64,000 bases of DNA from Peribacter sp043814035 (GCA_043814035.1 JBDRKJ010000002.1:1-64000); one strand, 5' to 3'; shown: positions 42,654 to 51,340, counted from the stretch's first letter. The notes: generated from the sequence alone by a model not told the origin. Translations and numbers: made by a program.

Positions 42654-44294
42654 CTACAGATCAACTCGATACAGAATCCAATTCCCCTCATCCTCACTGA
42701 CAAGTGTTAAAGGAACCTTCAGCCTCTTCACATCCCAATCCGGATGCCTGCGTTCATCCCATAGCACATATGCAACTCCATACCGCTCCAGTGCCAACGC
42801 AGGATCAGCATCCATCCTGCTACATGCATCCTCGACCATCTTCACTTCCCGCTCACGCACATCCGTACCGCGATTAGCTGCATTCGCATCGGGCCAAACC
42901 AAGTGCAACTGCTCGCTGATATGCCTCTGCTCGGGAGTTATCGGCAGAACTATGAGACACCAGCGCTCCGCGATTTCTTCACTCGAAAGGAATGAGCTCT
43001 CCAGATAAATAGAAGAAACAATATCGTGCTGCGTGGAGGCAGCCAGAAAAGCTGATGTGGTGCTGTCTGAGAGAATGCGTACACGCGGCAGGCCGTCCAG
43101 AATAGGAAGGAGTGTGGAGTAGTGCTGCTCATGAAAACGATCTGTCCGGATGGTATATAACCGAAAACCCGGACGGTTATCCCATGTGATGGCCGCGAGC
43201 ATCAGTGCGGATGCACCGAGCGTGACGAGAAGGAGCGGACGAAAACGCTGCGTCGAGAGAAGAAAGACACACGCCGATGCAAGTGCAATAGCAAACGTGA
43301 AATGTGATGTGAACGCGAGCACATGTCCGTGCACGAGTTGCTGATTGATGACCACAACCACTGCAATGGGGAAGAGAATTGCATACTGTTTCACGCCCTT
43401 GAGCTCCGGCAATCTCCGCCGTGCAATGAGGAGCACAGCAGACATAGTCAGGAAGAGCGCAGAGTAGATCCACGACTCCGGTACATGTGAAAAGAACATC
43501 CCCTGCCTAAACGCCATCTCGTCGTAGAGGGGATGACTCATGGACCGGATAATCGAGAAAAGAAATGGGCTGGCAGCAACCAGGCCCGTACCCACCGTGA
43601 GAGCCAACAGACCAACGCGTGATCGCAGTAGGGAAACACTGCGTCGTTTACTCCACCACGCAATGAGCTCCCAGAGAAGTAAAAGACCCACATACGTCCA
43701 CGAGAACATCCATGCCCACAGGTAGATACCAAACAGCGCACCCAGCATTGCTCCGCCGGCAATCGCCGCTAAGACACTGCGCCTCTCCACCGCAAGAATG
43801 CACAGCAGAATGGTGATGAGCACGAGCAGAAAACTCTCCCGCTGGTGAATAGGTCTATTGAGCGAATAGAGAAGCGGCAAGACAAAGAGAAAGACCCCCC
43901 CAAGAGATCGTGGACGCGAAAATCCTGCAAGACGCAGGAGTGCGAAGAGTACGAAGAAGAGCAGCATGGGTATGACTGCGTCCATGATCTGGAACACCGT
44001 CGCGGCGCGCCAGCCCGTCCAACGAAAGAGCATGCCCTCTGCCTGCTCAATGAGCGCGAAATGCATTCCGGGCGCGTAGGGATCACCAACATACGGCTGC
44101 GCGGCCTGCTCCGGTCGGCCCGTGAGCACCTCTTCGAGTCGGGCGAGGTACTGGTACTCGTCGGAATTCATATGGACGAGAATTCCCTGTGATTCCGGCT
44201 GCATCCAGTAGAGGAATTGCGGCACCTGGATGACAACTCCAAGGAGGAATGCACACCCACTTACGATGAAGATCCATTTCGTGCGACTATTCAT
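42654..44294 (-). CDS. Polytopic membrane protein, probable GT-C glycosyltransferase
   Basis: 546 residues with about eleven membrane segments and a C-terminal soluble domain of about 150 residues (ILSDSTTSAFLAASTQHDIV onward). The first outer loop has HMNSDEYQYLARLEEVLTG with an acidic D-E pair and a long loop, as in oligosaccharyl- or mannosyl-transferase-like GT-C enzymes. No closer family can be named. Nineteen nt upstream of a GT2 gene end on the same strand. Confidence 0.7.
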   Translation of the reverse strand: MNSRTKWIFIVSGCAFLLGVVIQVPQFLYWMQPESQGILVHMNSDEYQYLARLEEVLTGRPEQAAQPYVGDPYAPGMHFALIEQAEGMLFRWTGWRAATVFQIMDAVIPMLLFFVLFALLRLAGFSRPRSLGGVFLFVLPLLYSLNRPIHQRESFLLVLITILLCILAVERRSVLAAIAGGAMLGALFGIYLWAWMFSWTYVGLLLLWELIAWWSKRRSVSLLRSRVGLLALTVGTGLVAASPFLFSIIRSMSHPLYDEMAFRQGMFFSHVPESWIYSALFLTMSAVLLIARRRLPELKGVKQYAILFPIAVVVVINQQLVHGHVLAFTSHFTFAIALASACVFLLSTQRFRPLLLVTLGASALMLAAITWDNRPGFRLYTIRTDRFHEQHYSTLLPILDGLPRVRILSDSTTSAFLAASTQHDIVSSIYLESSFLSSEEIAERWCLIVLPITPEQRHISEQLHLVWPDANAANRGTDVREREVKMVEDACSRMDADPALALERYGVAYVLWDERRHPDWDVKRLKVPLTLVSEDEGNWILYRVDL

Positions 44295-44313
44295 GAAGAG
44301 AGAATATCAGAAA

Positions 44314-45003
44314 TCACACCAAACCAAGCCGAACTTTCAACATCATGAGTAACCCCTTCCATGCATCGTGAATATTGATCTTCTTGCCCTCTTCGAGCGT
44401 ACGCGGGTGGTACGAAATCGGCACTTCGATGACAGGGATTCCCCGCTTCAGACACTTGGCACTGATTTCGGCTTCCATCTCGAACCCCGTCGAACGAAGA
44501 GCGAGTGAGCGAAATATTTCGGTGGGAAGCAGTTTGTAGCAGGTATAGGAGTCTGTGATCCGCTTGAAGAAGAGCAGACTGAGCATTCCACTCAGCACCT
44601 TGTTGCCCCAGAGAAACCGACGGTAGAGACAGGGATTTAGCTTGAGAAAGCGCGAACCGAAGACAACGCTCCCCGGGGCGGCGAGCGCCGCGGTAAGCAG
44701 TGAACGAATCTCCGCTGGATCATATTCCGTATCGGCATCCTGAATGACCACGTAGGGAGCATGCACATACGAAAGCCCTGTGCGAATCGCATCCCCTTTG
44801 CCGCCATTGGGCTTGGTAATGACTTGATCCTGCGATCGTGCGAGACGGCGCAGAATCTCGAGTGAGCGATCCTTCGAGCCATCGTCCACGAAAATCACTT
44901 CCGTGCCCTCATCACACACGGCGAATATGCGCGGCACAATCGCCTCGAGCGTGCGTTCCTCGTTGTAGACCGGAACGATGATGGCAAGACGCAACGATTC
45001 CAT
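44314..45003 (-). CDS. GT2 polyprenyl-phosphate glycosyltransferase
   Basis: 229 residues from ATG 45003 (MESLRLAIIVPVYNEERTLE). VIFVDDGSKDRSLEILRRLA, ITKPNGGKGDAIRTGLSYVH and VVIQDADTEYDPAEIRSLLT are the nucleotide- and metal-binding blocks of dolichol-phosphate-mannose-synthase-like enzymes; IPVIEVPISYHPRTLEEGKK ends the domain. No membrane tail. TATTCT ends 9 nt before the ATG. Probably supplies the donor for the GT-C gene that follows. Confidence 0.92.
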   Translation of the reverse strand: MESLRLAIIVPVYNEERTLEAIVPRIFAVCDEGTEVIFVDDGSKDRSLEILRRLARSQDQVITKPNGGKGDAIRTGLSYVHAPYVVIQDADTEYDPAEIRSLLTAALAAPGSVVFGSRFLKLNPCLYRRFLWGNKVLSGMLSLLFFKRITDSYTCYKLLPTEIFRSLALRSTGFEMEAEISAKCLKRGIPVIEVPISYHPRTLEEGKKINIHDAWKGLLMMLKVRLGLV

Positions 45004-45088
45004 GTAAATACGAGAATACGATAAGACGATCGGCATCGTCTATCATTGCCTGAGCTGTCGCAAGAGATTTCAATAGGAGAATGATCCT

Positions 45089-45118
45089 TTGACGCTGCGA
45101 TCACGACACTGTTACGCT
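45089..45118 (+). promoter_or_regulatory. Promoter of the GT-C gene at 45125
   Basis: TTGACG (45089-45094), 18-nt spacer, TACGCT (45113-45118), 6 nt to ATG 45125. Confidence 0.5.
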
Positions 45119-45124
45119 CACTGC

Positions 45125-46456
45125 ATGCGCACGCGAGATTGGACTGCGGATGTATGGATCCTTACGGCAATTGTTCTGCTCGGGCTCACCCTGCGCCTGT
45201 TTGCGCTCTCATGGAACACGTTCCCCCATGCCGATGTCAAAGGTGATGTAATGATCGGAGCGCTCTTTCTCCAGACTGGCGGCCTTTGGGAAGAACCTCC
45301 CGATCCTTTATCTCCACGTCATCCCACCTTGTTCCCGATCGACTCACGTGAAGGCATCCCCGCACTGCAACATGGCCCCGTGTGGGTACTGCTCGGAGGC
45401 GGCATGAGCAGTCTCTGGCAGGGTAACACGGAGGCAGATGTCTTCCTCGCCCTTCGGCTGCTCTCCGTCCTATGCGGAACAATCCTGATCGTGATGCTCT
45501 GGGTGATAGCTCGTTCATTGATCGATAGAAAAGGAGCGCTCGTATGCGCACTCTGGGCGAGTGTGTCGTATCTTCTCATCGATTATTCCGGCAATGGAGC
45601 ATTTTATGCTCTGCAAGGAACACTCTATCTGCTTTGGCTTCTGATCGCGCTCCGTCGGCCATCGTGGAAGCGGGCGGCAGGCCTTGGTGCCGTCACCGGA
45701 TTCGCCTACCTCGTGAATTATCAATCTATCATACTGCTACCCACCTCGATCATTCTCGAACTCTTTCAATGGAAAGATGCACGAAAGAGCTTCGCACAGA
45801 TGGCTATCGTTATACTGATAGCTGGCCTTTTCGCCTCCCCATGGCTCATTCGCAATGCACTTCTTGTAGGTGACCCCTTCGCGCACCACCTTGTAAATTC
45901 GAATTACATTTTTTCGAAATCCGGCATCCATGCCACGGTGGTGGACAATGTGTACCTCTTTCCGAGCAGCTTGGAACGCGCTTCTGCGATTCTCAGCATG
46001 CTCATGACATCATGGCTGCCCAATAATTCCTTCTACGTCGCTCGTAAGCTCTTCGTCTTGGCCCCCATCGCATTCATCTTCTTCAGTTACGGTCTCATCG
46101 ACCAGGTACTCTCTGCGGAACGTCGGCGTCGGCTCCTGCCGCTACTACTCCTCTTCACCGCACACTTTCTCATCTCGGCCAGCTGGCCGATCACCAAGTT
46201 TCGCTTTTTTGTGCCGCTGCTCCCGCTTGTGTTTCTACTCTCGCTCGAATCCATCACGCACTTTATACCTCGACACCGAACACAAGTGTTGTGGATGTCG
46301 CTGATTTCCGTAGCCATCTGCTGCGGATCACTGCTCACGTACCTCTCGGTTCCCACACATACCTACTACTACGACGGCGCCATCACCACCGACCCCTTCA
46401 GCGGTCGTGGCGAGTGGAACTACCTTCGCGATAACAATTACCTCCCGTCATCATGA
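45125..46456 (+). CDS. GT-C membrane glycosyltransferase (GT39-like)
   Basis: 443 residues from ATG 45125 (MRTRDWTADVWILTAIVLLG). About eleven membrane segments; the first outer loop contains FPHADVKGDVMIGALFLQTG with the conserved acidic residues, and an intracellular WRAAG-type basic loop (RRPSWKRAAGLGAVTGFAYL) lies mid-protein, as in PMT_2 proteins. Its stop overlaps the ATG of a 32-residue membrane microprotein. Confidence 0.82.
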   Translation: MRTRDWTADVWILTAIVLLGLTLRLFALSWNTFPHADVKGDVMIGALFLQTGGLWEEPPDPLSPRHPTLFPIDSREGIPALQHGPVWVLLGGGMSSLWQGNTEADVFLALRLLSVLCGTILIVMLWVIARSLIDRKGALVCALWASVSYLLIDYSGNGAFYALQGTLYLLWLLIALRRPSWKRAAGLGAVTGFAYLVNYQSIILLPTSIILELFQWKDARKSFAQMAIVILIAGLFASPWLIRNALLVGDPFAHHLVNSNYIFSKSGIHATVVDNVYLFPSSLERASAILSMLMTSWLPNNSFYVARKLFVLAPIAFIFFSYGLIDQVLSAERRRRLLPLLLLFTAHFLISASWPITKFRFFVPLLPLVFLLSLESITHFIPRHRTQVLWMSLISVAICCGSLLTYLSVPTHTYYYDGAITTDPFSGRGEWNYLRDNNYLPSS

Positions 46457-46551
46457 AGTGGACTCCACTGCGCATCGGGCTCTACATCGCAATGACCGGC
46501 TGTCTGCTGTTCACATTCGTGAATGGTGTGCTGATGCGACTGACGATTTGA
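46453..46551 (+). CDS. Membrane microprotein (32 residues)
   Basis: The ATG at 46453 overlaps the preceding stop as ATGA, exactly the coupling used by other genes in this locus. The product is one hydrophobic segment (IGLYIAMTGCLLFTFVNGVL) with a basic N-terminus (MKWTPLR) and a basic end (MRLTI). It may be a small partner of the GT-C enzyme. It is short enough to be chance, but the overlap and clear transmembrane pattern argue for a real gene. Confidence 0.45.
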   Translation: MKWTPLRIGLYIAMTGCLLFTFVNGVLMRLTI

Positions 46552-46567
46552 TGAGCGAAGCACAGAC

Positions 46568-47578
46568 CTAAGCCATTTCTTTCACCAGCCGTTCAATCAA
46601 CTTCGGCAGACTGTGGCCTTCGAGAACCCTTCGCCTCGATTCCTCACTCAGCGCAATTCTCTCTGTGGAAGACAACGAAAGAATCTTCTGTGCCACCTCT
46701 CCTATCGACTCTGGTGTTGCCCGACAAAGCTGCGGGAGCACATCTTGAGCAGCCACGCTCGATGAAACGACCGGACATCCGCAGGCCATCGCTTCAAGAA
46801 CGGCCTTATCAAGCCCCCCCACACACGCATGGAGCATCAGCTCTGCACGGCGTAGGAGATCGGGCATCTGTGCCGGCTCTACCCACTGCACAGCCACGCG
46901 TCCGGAAATGTTAAGCTTCTGCATGAGAGATTGGAGCGCATCCCATTCTTCTTCGTCCGCTTGTGTGACCATGCCCCCGGCAATCTGGAGCCGGCAATGC
47001 TGTGGCAGCAGAACGAAAGCACGCAGAAGAACGTCGTAACGCTTGGATCGCGTGATGCGGCCGACCGCGACAATAAGGCCGGTTTCGTGACACGCTGGAT
47101 CAGGAGAGAAGATGTCTACATCAATGCCGTGTCCTGTCACAATCTGCTTGCGATGCGGCCGCGGCAGCCCCTGCACCGTCGCAGAAAAAACTTTGCGTAC
47201 GAACAGGAGGGCCAAATTCAATCGCCAGCTTCCGCGACGGATTTCGTACCAGAGAAAAACTCGTTTACGCAGAAGAAACCACATCGGCCAGCCCAAGATT
47301 ACCCACACGGGCGTCATGTGCACGAGTACGCGGTCATACTGGAATCGTTCACGCCATGCAATCCACCAGAAACGCAGAATCTGCCGCCAGATTGGAGCAC
47401 CATGCTCCTTGCCAAGGGATTTAACCGTCACATTCTCCGGTAGAGACACCTTTCCGGCATATTGCGCGATGATTGTGAGATGTTCGATGCGGGACGCAAA
47501 CGCCGTGATCCACTGGTGAAAAAATCCCAAAATGGGATCGGAGGAGTCGGCCTTCTGGGTGACGATGAGTAGCTTCAT
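46568..47578 (-). CDS. GT4-type glycosyltransferase
   Basis: 336 residues. GT-B: MKLLIVTQKADSSDPILGFF at the N-terminus, KQIVTGHGIDVDIFSPDPAC, LIVAVGRITRSKRYDVLLRA (start of C-domain) and DKAVLEAMACGCPVVSSSVA (donor binding). The hydrophobic patch PVWVILGWPMWFLLRKRVFL suggests membrane association. Its ATG overlaps the stop of the next GT4 gene; three GT4 genes (46568-49814) form one coupled run. Confidence 0.9.
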   Translation of the reverse strand: MKLLIVTQKADSSDPILGFFHQWITAFASRIEHLTIIAQYAGKVSLPENVTVKSLGKEHGAPIWRQILRFWWIAWRERFQYDRVLVHMTPVWVILGWPMWFLLRKRVFLWYEIRRGSWRLNLALLFVRKVFSATVQGLPRPHRKQIVTGHGIDVDIFSPDPACHETGLIVAVGRITRSKRYDVLLRAFVLLPQHCRLQIAGGMVTQADEEEWDALQSLMQKLNISGRVAVQWVEPAQMPDLLRRAELMLHACVGGLDKAVLEAMACGCPVVSSSVAAQDVLPQLCRATPESIGEVAQKILSLSSTERIALSEESRRRVLEGHSLPKLIERLVKEMA

Positions 47579-48714
47579 GCTTGTGAGGATGCAATGGATT
47601 TGAGGAAATCCGCGTACTGCGAAATGAGCTGCGGACGATCAAAGCGGTCGAGAATTTTTCGCGCCTCATCCCCCAATCGCTCACGCTGAGCATCATCCTC
47701 AATCAGTCGCATAATCTTGCGACGCAGATCGCCCTTCGTTCCATCCGTCATAATACCGTTCACACCATCTTCGATCACTTCAGGCATGATCCCCACGGGC
47801 GTCACGATCACGGGCATGCCCATACCCATCGCCTCGAGTGCACTGCGCGGACCGCCCTCGCTCAGAGAATTCATGACGAAGATCCGTGCGGTGAGCACTG
47901 CTCCCACCACATCCTCCATAGTTGGCAGCCATCCGAGGAACTTCGCCCGCTCACCCATGCCGCATTTCTTTGTCAGTGCTTCACAACGTTTGCGATCGGG
48001 ACCATCGCCGATAATGAGCAGGCGCACCTCAGGAATATCGGCAACAGCTGTAATCAGCTCGTACAACTGCTTATTGGGCACAAGACGACCGCAGAATGAA
48101 ACATCATATGAGGCTGGCGGACGCACATCTTTCGTGAGGAGCTCACGATTGAGGTAGAAGGAAGCAACCGTGAATATTTTTTCGGGCTGCACGCCCCATG
48201 CGACCAAAGATTCCTTTGTCGCCTCATTGACAACGCGCACCGCCGAGGCACGTTTCGCATGACGAGGAAGGGCCAGTCGCGAGAGGAGTTTTCCGATCCA
48301 TTCGATGAACGATGCAGCATGCGGATACCCCACAATGTGATGGATCTCAATGGCAAACGGCAGCTTGGTGGCTCTTGCAAGCCAACGCGCCCCCAGCTCG
48401 TTGTAGAAGGGCGGATAATCATGAACCGTCATCACCTCGTGATGGTGCTCCGCCACAAGAGCCTTTCCGCGTTTCAGAATCCAGAACGGCTGATACCAAA
48501 GCCCATGTGGCGAGGGATGAAAGTGAACTTCGCCTCCCACATCTCTTTCGGGAACCGACGTGTGACACTCTGTGCGTGCTGCATCACACCGGACATACGG
48601 GCAGATGATGTCGATGCGATCCCAGTGCTTGCGCAACTCCTGCAGCGTGTACCAGAAGGCGCTGCGCTTTCCGCGAAGAGTCGACCGATCCCCAGAGATC
48701 ATAAGAAGTTTCAT
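47575..48714 (-). CDS. GT4-type glycosyltransferase
   Basis: 379 residues from ATG 48714 (MKLLMISGDRSTLRGKRSAF). KLPFAIEIHHIVGYPHAASF, PEKIFTVASFYLNRELLTKD, VSFCGRLVPNKQLYELITAV and PRSALEAMGMGMPVIVTPVG are GT-B landmarks. Coupled by ATGA overlaps at both ends. Acceptor and donor unknown. Confidence 0.9.
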   Translation of the reverse strand: MKLLMISGDRSTLRGKRSAFWYTLQELRKHWDRIDIICPYVRCDAARTECHTSVPERDVGGEVHFHPSPHGLWYQPFWILKRGKALVAEHHHEVMTVHDYPPFYNELGARWLARATKLPFAIEIHHIVGYPHAASFIEWIGKLLSRLALPRHAKRASAVRVVNEATKESLVAWGVQPEKIFTVASFYLNRELLTKDVRPPASYDVSFCGRLVPNKQLYELITAVADIPEVRLLIIGDGPDRKRCEALTKKCGMGERAKFLGWLPTMEDVVGAVLTARIFVMNSLSEGGPRSALEAMGMGMPVIVTPVGIMPEVIEDGVNGIMTDGTKGDLRRKIMRLIEDDAQRERLGDEARKILDRFDRPQLISQYADFLKSIASSQA

Positions 48715-49814
48715 AGACTTGAGAAGAGTTGAAGATGTTCCCGGGCGACTGCATCCCATCCCCGCATCGGAGGTGGTAAGGCGGCAGCCTGGGCAATTTC
48801 ACCGTAGCGGGACCGCGCGTCGGCAATGGCCTGTGCGAGTTGCTCGGGGGTTTTCAGATCGCGGAGCACCATACCACGGGTGAGCATATCGCCGAACCCC
48901 GTTGAGCGCGTGAGGAGTACAGGCAAACCTGCTGCACGAGCCTCAAGCGCGACATTCGGGCTCAACTCTGTCATCGAGGGCAACACCAACAGATCCATCT
49001 CGGTAAAGACTCTCGCCTTGGCGGCGCCCCCCTGCGAAGGGCTGAACTCCACACGATCTACGAGCTGAAGCTCTTGTACGAGCTTACGCAGAGAGCGCTC
49101 CACGGGACCACCCCCCACGAGCGTGAGCGTGCACTGAGGAAGGAATGTCAGTGCGCGCAGCAGAATAGGGAGATTCTTAAACGCCACGAATCGCCCCATA
49201 AAGAGCAGCTTAAATGGCACATGCGCTGCATGTAGCACCGGTGTGCCGGCTGGCAGAGCATTCTCAACCACAGAATGCATGGGGAGCTGATACTGCGCAC
49301 GATAGAGCGACTTTTGAAACTCCGTCGAGAAGACGACGTGATCGAACGACGAAAGAATCTTCTGTGCAACAAATTTCGAACGAGGCTTCTCTGTATACCA
49401 CTCCTTAAGGCTCTTCGCTCCACCACGGTCGGTGTACCGCTCCCAGAAAAAGTCTCCTCCCAGCCGCAGTACCTTCTTGGGTTTACCCTGAGCCGTGCCA
49501 AAGGGCTTCGTGAGTCTGGCGAGTATGAGGGGAACACCGGCACTCACAGAGGAGAATGCTTCGACAATATCGGCATCGGCTGCAATTTTTCGCAGAGTCT
49601 TTGCGTACCTCCACCACCGGATCAACGGCCCACCGGCACGCGCAACCCGGAATACGGGCCATGGGCTGGCATCGGCTCCACGTTCCTCCGATCCGTACGC
49701 GACCACTGCAACAGTATGCCCCGCATGGTGCAGCTGCTGCGCAAGAGCGCGCACATACGTGGCCGGCCCACCGATCTCGGGCGGATAGATGCCTGTAGCG
49801 AGGATGATCTTCAT
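48711..49814 (-). CDS. GT4-type glycosyltransferase with an in-frame repeat
   Basis: 367 residues: MKIILATGIYPPEIGGPATY (typical GT4 opening), FKLLFMGRFVAFKNLPILLR, and NVALEARAAGLPVLLTRSTG. Residues near 106-112 (PFGTAQGK) are encoded by a REP-like repeat inserted in frame, lengthening a surface loop without breaking the gene. TACGAT ends 8 nt before the ATG. It is the last conserved gene before the AT-rich island. Confidence 0.9.
   Translation of the reverse strand: MKIILATGIYPPEIGGPATYVRALAQQLHHAGHTVAVVAYGSEERGADASPWPVFRVARAGGPLIRWWRYAKTLRKIAADADIVEAFSSVSAGVPLILARLTKPFGTAQGKPKKVLRLGGDFFWERYTDRGGAKSLKEWYTEKPRSKFVAQKILSSFDHVVFSTEFQKSLYRAQYQLPMHSVVENALPAGTPVLHAAHVPFKLLFMGRFVAFKNLPILLRALTFLPQCTLTLVGGGPVERSLRKLVQELQLVDRVEFSPSQGGAAKARVFTEMDLLVLPSMTELSPNVALEARAAGLPVLLTRSTGFGDMLTRGMVLRDLKTPEQLAQAIADARSRYGEIAQAAALPPPMRGWDAVAREHLQLFSSL
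49486..49505. repeat. REP-like repeat inside a glycosyltransferase gene
   Basis: CCCTGAGCCGTGCCAAAGGG, an imperfect palindrome of the CCCTGAGC...AAGGG type, read in frame as PFGTAQG on the minus strand. Related to the cores at 11486, 20220 and 58174. Confidence 0.7.
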
Positions 49815-49900
49815 TGAGAGCTATCGTAGCGCAACTATGCCGCAAAGGCCGAAGAATCGCGCTTTCTTCGCCAAGGCCCTAGCTATCCTCAATTGGTAAG

Positions 49901-50365
49901 CTAGCTCTCTGCTTCTTTTAGTTTCTTTTTCAAAAAAGGAGAAAGTAAGGGTTCTAGTTCTCTCTGCTGTTCTAGTGTCAAATACTTGAAACCTTTAATT
50001 TCATTACTGCATTTTTCCGCACCACATTCACAAATAAATTTATTTGATAAATCCCATTCTGTTGTCAAATAGTTGAAAGTAAGTTCTTCTCCTTTTTTGA
50101 TTGGATGAAGTGCTCGATAAGTTAAATCTTTAAAATTTATATATCCATTTGGATTACAAGAATGATTCAAAAAATTTTCAGCTGCATCAGGATCTGTAGA
50201 ATACTGATGTTTATTTGTATCAACACATAAAGTGTCTTTTCTAGGATGTTCTAAAAAAAAGTTTTCAAATTCTAATATAATTTCATCTTCTACAAATGAA
50301 TCTATTGCAAATACAGATTTTCTTTTTTTTGTATCTCGCACTTCTATTTTGCCTGAAACAGACAT
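49901..50365 (-). CDS. SET-domain protein (lysine-methyltransferase fold) with post-SET cysteines
   Basis: 154 residues. SET hallmarks are all visible: AENFLNHSCNPNGYI (NHSCxPN, residues 67-73, SAM/pseudoknot), KKGEELTFNYL (GEELTxNY, 92-99) and a post-SET zinc motif CECGAEKC (112-119). The N-terminal half supplies the SET-N strands (VFAIDSFVEDEIILEFE). These proteins use SAM to methylate lysines; in bacteria targets are poorly known. The gene is strikingly AT-rich compared with its neighbours and sits in a repeat-flanked island, so it was probably acquired. TATATT lies 10 nt before the ATG. Confidence 0.85.
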   Translation of the reverse strand: MSVSGKIEVRDTKKRKSVFAIDSFVEDEIILEFENFFLEHPRKDTLCVDTNKHQYSTDPDAAENFLNHSCNPNGYINFKDLTYRALHPIKKGEELTFNYLTTEWDLSNKFICECGAEKCSNEIKGFKYLTLEQQRELEPLLSPFLKKKLKEAES

Positions 50366-50441
50366 AACATTAGTAAATATAATGTCTTTTATTAATTTAC
50401 ACTAGCCTACCAACTCTTCGGGATTTATTTGCTTCACATAA

Positions 50442-50468
50442 GCCGGAACGTTAGGTGAAATAGCCCCC
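50442..50468 (+). repeat. attC-like end, site 1, and left arm of a 19-bp inverted repeat
   Basis: GCCGGAACGTTA (50442-50453) recurs at 51280-51291 and in both places leads into a GTTRRRY core (GTTAGGT; GTTAAAC). The 19 bases 50450-50468 (GTTAGGTGAAATAGCCCCC) are complementary, with one mismatch, to 51140-51158, framing the zinc-ribbon/membrane gene pair. Confidence 0.6.
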
Positions 50469-50470
50469 TA

Positions 50471-50479
50471 TGCTAGAAT
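50471..50479 (+). promoter_or_regulatory. Extended -10 of the zinc-ribbon gene
   Basis: TGC-TAGAAT (50471-50479), 6 nt before ATG 50486; no Shine-Dalgarno. Confidence 0.5.
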
Positions 50480-50485
50480 GTATCT

Positions 50486-50770
50486 ATGAAACTTAATGAC
50501 GATCAGCAAAAGAAGCTTGTTGAAAAGCTGAATAAAGTTTGGGTGCCTCCAAAAACTTGTCCTGTTTGCGGGCAAAACGAGTGGGATCTTTCTGGCGTTG
50601 TTTTTGAGCTACGAGAATTCCACGGAGGGGGCATGGTAATTGGCGGAAAATCCAGCTTAACACCTGTTGTTCATGCAACCTGTAAAAATTGTAGCCATAC
50701 TTTATTTTTTAACGCCCTTAAACTGGGCCTGATAAGCAAAGATGAACCCAAGCCCGACACAACAGAGTGA
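50486..50770 (+). CDS. Zinc-ribbon protein
   Basis: 94 residues. Two Cys pairs, CPVCGQNEWDL (residues 25-28) and CKNCSHTLF (about 71-74), form a zinc ribbon around a beta-rich stretch (GVVFELREFHGGGMVIGG). N-terminal helix KLNDDQQKKLVEKLNKVW. Similar small zinc-ribbon proteins occur as accessory genes; function unknown. It overlaps the next gene by 29 bp, and both lie inside the 19-bp inverted repeats, so they behave as one cargo unit. Confidence 0.75.
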   Translation: MKLNDDQQKKLVEKLNKVWVPPKTCPVCGQNEWDLSGVVFELREFHGGGMVIGGKSSLTPVVHATCKNCSHTLFFNALKLGLISKDEPKPDTTE

Positions 50771-51137
50771 GGGTAAGATTGATATATCTCAATCCTGCCA
50801 ATTACCAGTTCCTGAAAAGTGGACAGGCTTTCCTGTCCAAAAAAAAGATTGGGAAAGAATCAAAACAATGGTCGATAAAATCATTTCCCCTACAAGTTTT
50901 TGGCAGATTATCTGGCCAGCTTCATTTGGTATCTCAGCATCAGCATTCATTGGTTTTTTTACTATTCTCGAAAAAGGTCATCCAAATAAAACTATCTGCT
51001 TTTGGCTTTTTTTGCTATTCCTAGTCATAGGCATCTTTAGCTTAATTATCGAGAAAACTCATAAAAAAGTTTCTACATACACGAAAGAGCAGCTAAAAGA
51101 TGAAATGATAAAAATGGAACAACCATATAATGAATAA
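50742..51137 (+). CDS. Two-pass membrane protein of the cassette
   Basis: 131 residues. Hydrophilic N-terminus (PSPTQQSEGKIDISQS), then two membrane helices, about 54-76 (WQIIWPASFGISASAFIGFF) and 84-104 (TICFWLFLLFLVIGIFSLII), and a charged cytoplasmic tail (KEQLKDEMIKMEQ). No family. Its stop is 2 nt before the right arm of the inverted repeat. The overlap with the zinc-ribbon gene suggests that the two proteins work together. Confidence 0.65.
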   Translation: MNPSPTQQSEGKIDISQSCQLPVPEKWTGFPVQKKDWERIKTMVDKIISPTSFWQIIWPASFGISASAFIGFFTILEKGHPNKTICFWLFLLFLVIGIFSLIIEKTHKKVSTYTKEQLKDEMIKMEQPYNE

Positions 51138-51139
51138 CC

Positions 51140-51294
51140 GGGGGCTACTTCACCTAACACGGGTTACCCGGTTCGTAGCAGCTCCTTTTGATAATGTGAA
51201 GGAGGTCGCTGCTCGTCACCCAAATATTTCGGTAGTAAGGCACTCTGTGCCACATTGTACTACCTCATACTTCGTATATGCCGGAACGTTAAAC
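51140..51294 (+). repeat. attC-like palindromic site 2
   Basis: From ACCTAAC (51152-51158, RYYYAAC-type core) to GTTAAAC (51288-51294, GTTRRRY-type core) is 143 nt, about the upper size of attC sites. Inside are two hairpins: GCAGC...GCTGC with CTCCTT/AAGGAG (51178-51212), and GGTAGTA/TACTACC with GGCAC/GTGCC (51231-51264). The stretch upstream (51140-51158) is the right arm of the 19-bp inverted repeat. No integrase gene is in the window. Confidence 0.5.
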
Positions 51295-51325
51295 GACATA
51301 TTCTTTTTGGCTACCCTTGACATAG

Positions 51326-51334
51326 TGCTATAGT
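51326..51334 (+). promoter_or_regulatory. Extended -10 of the orphan at 51341
   Basis: TGC-TATAGT (51326-51334), 6 nt before ATG 51341. The same 6-nt spacing and TGC extension as at 50471. Confidence 0.5.
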
Positions 51335-51340
51335 CATAGC

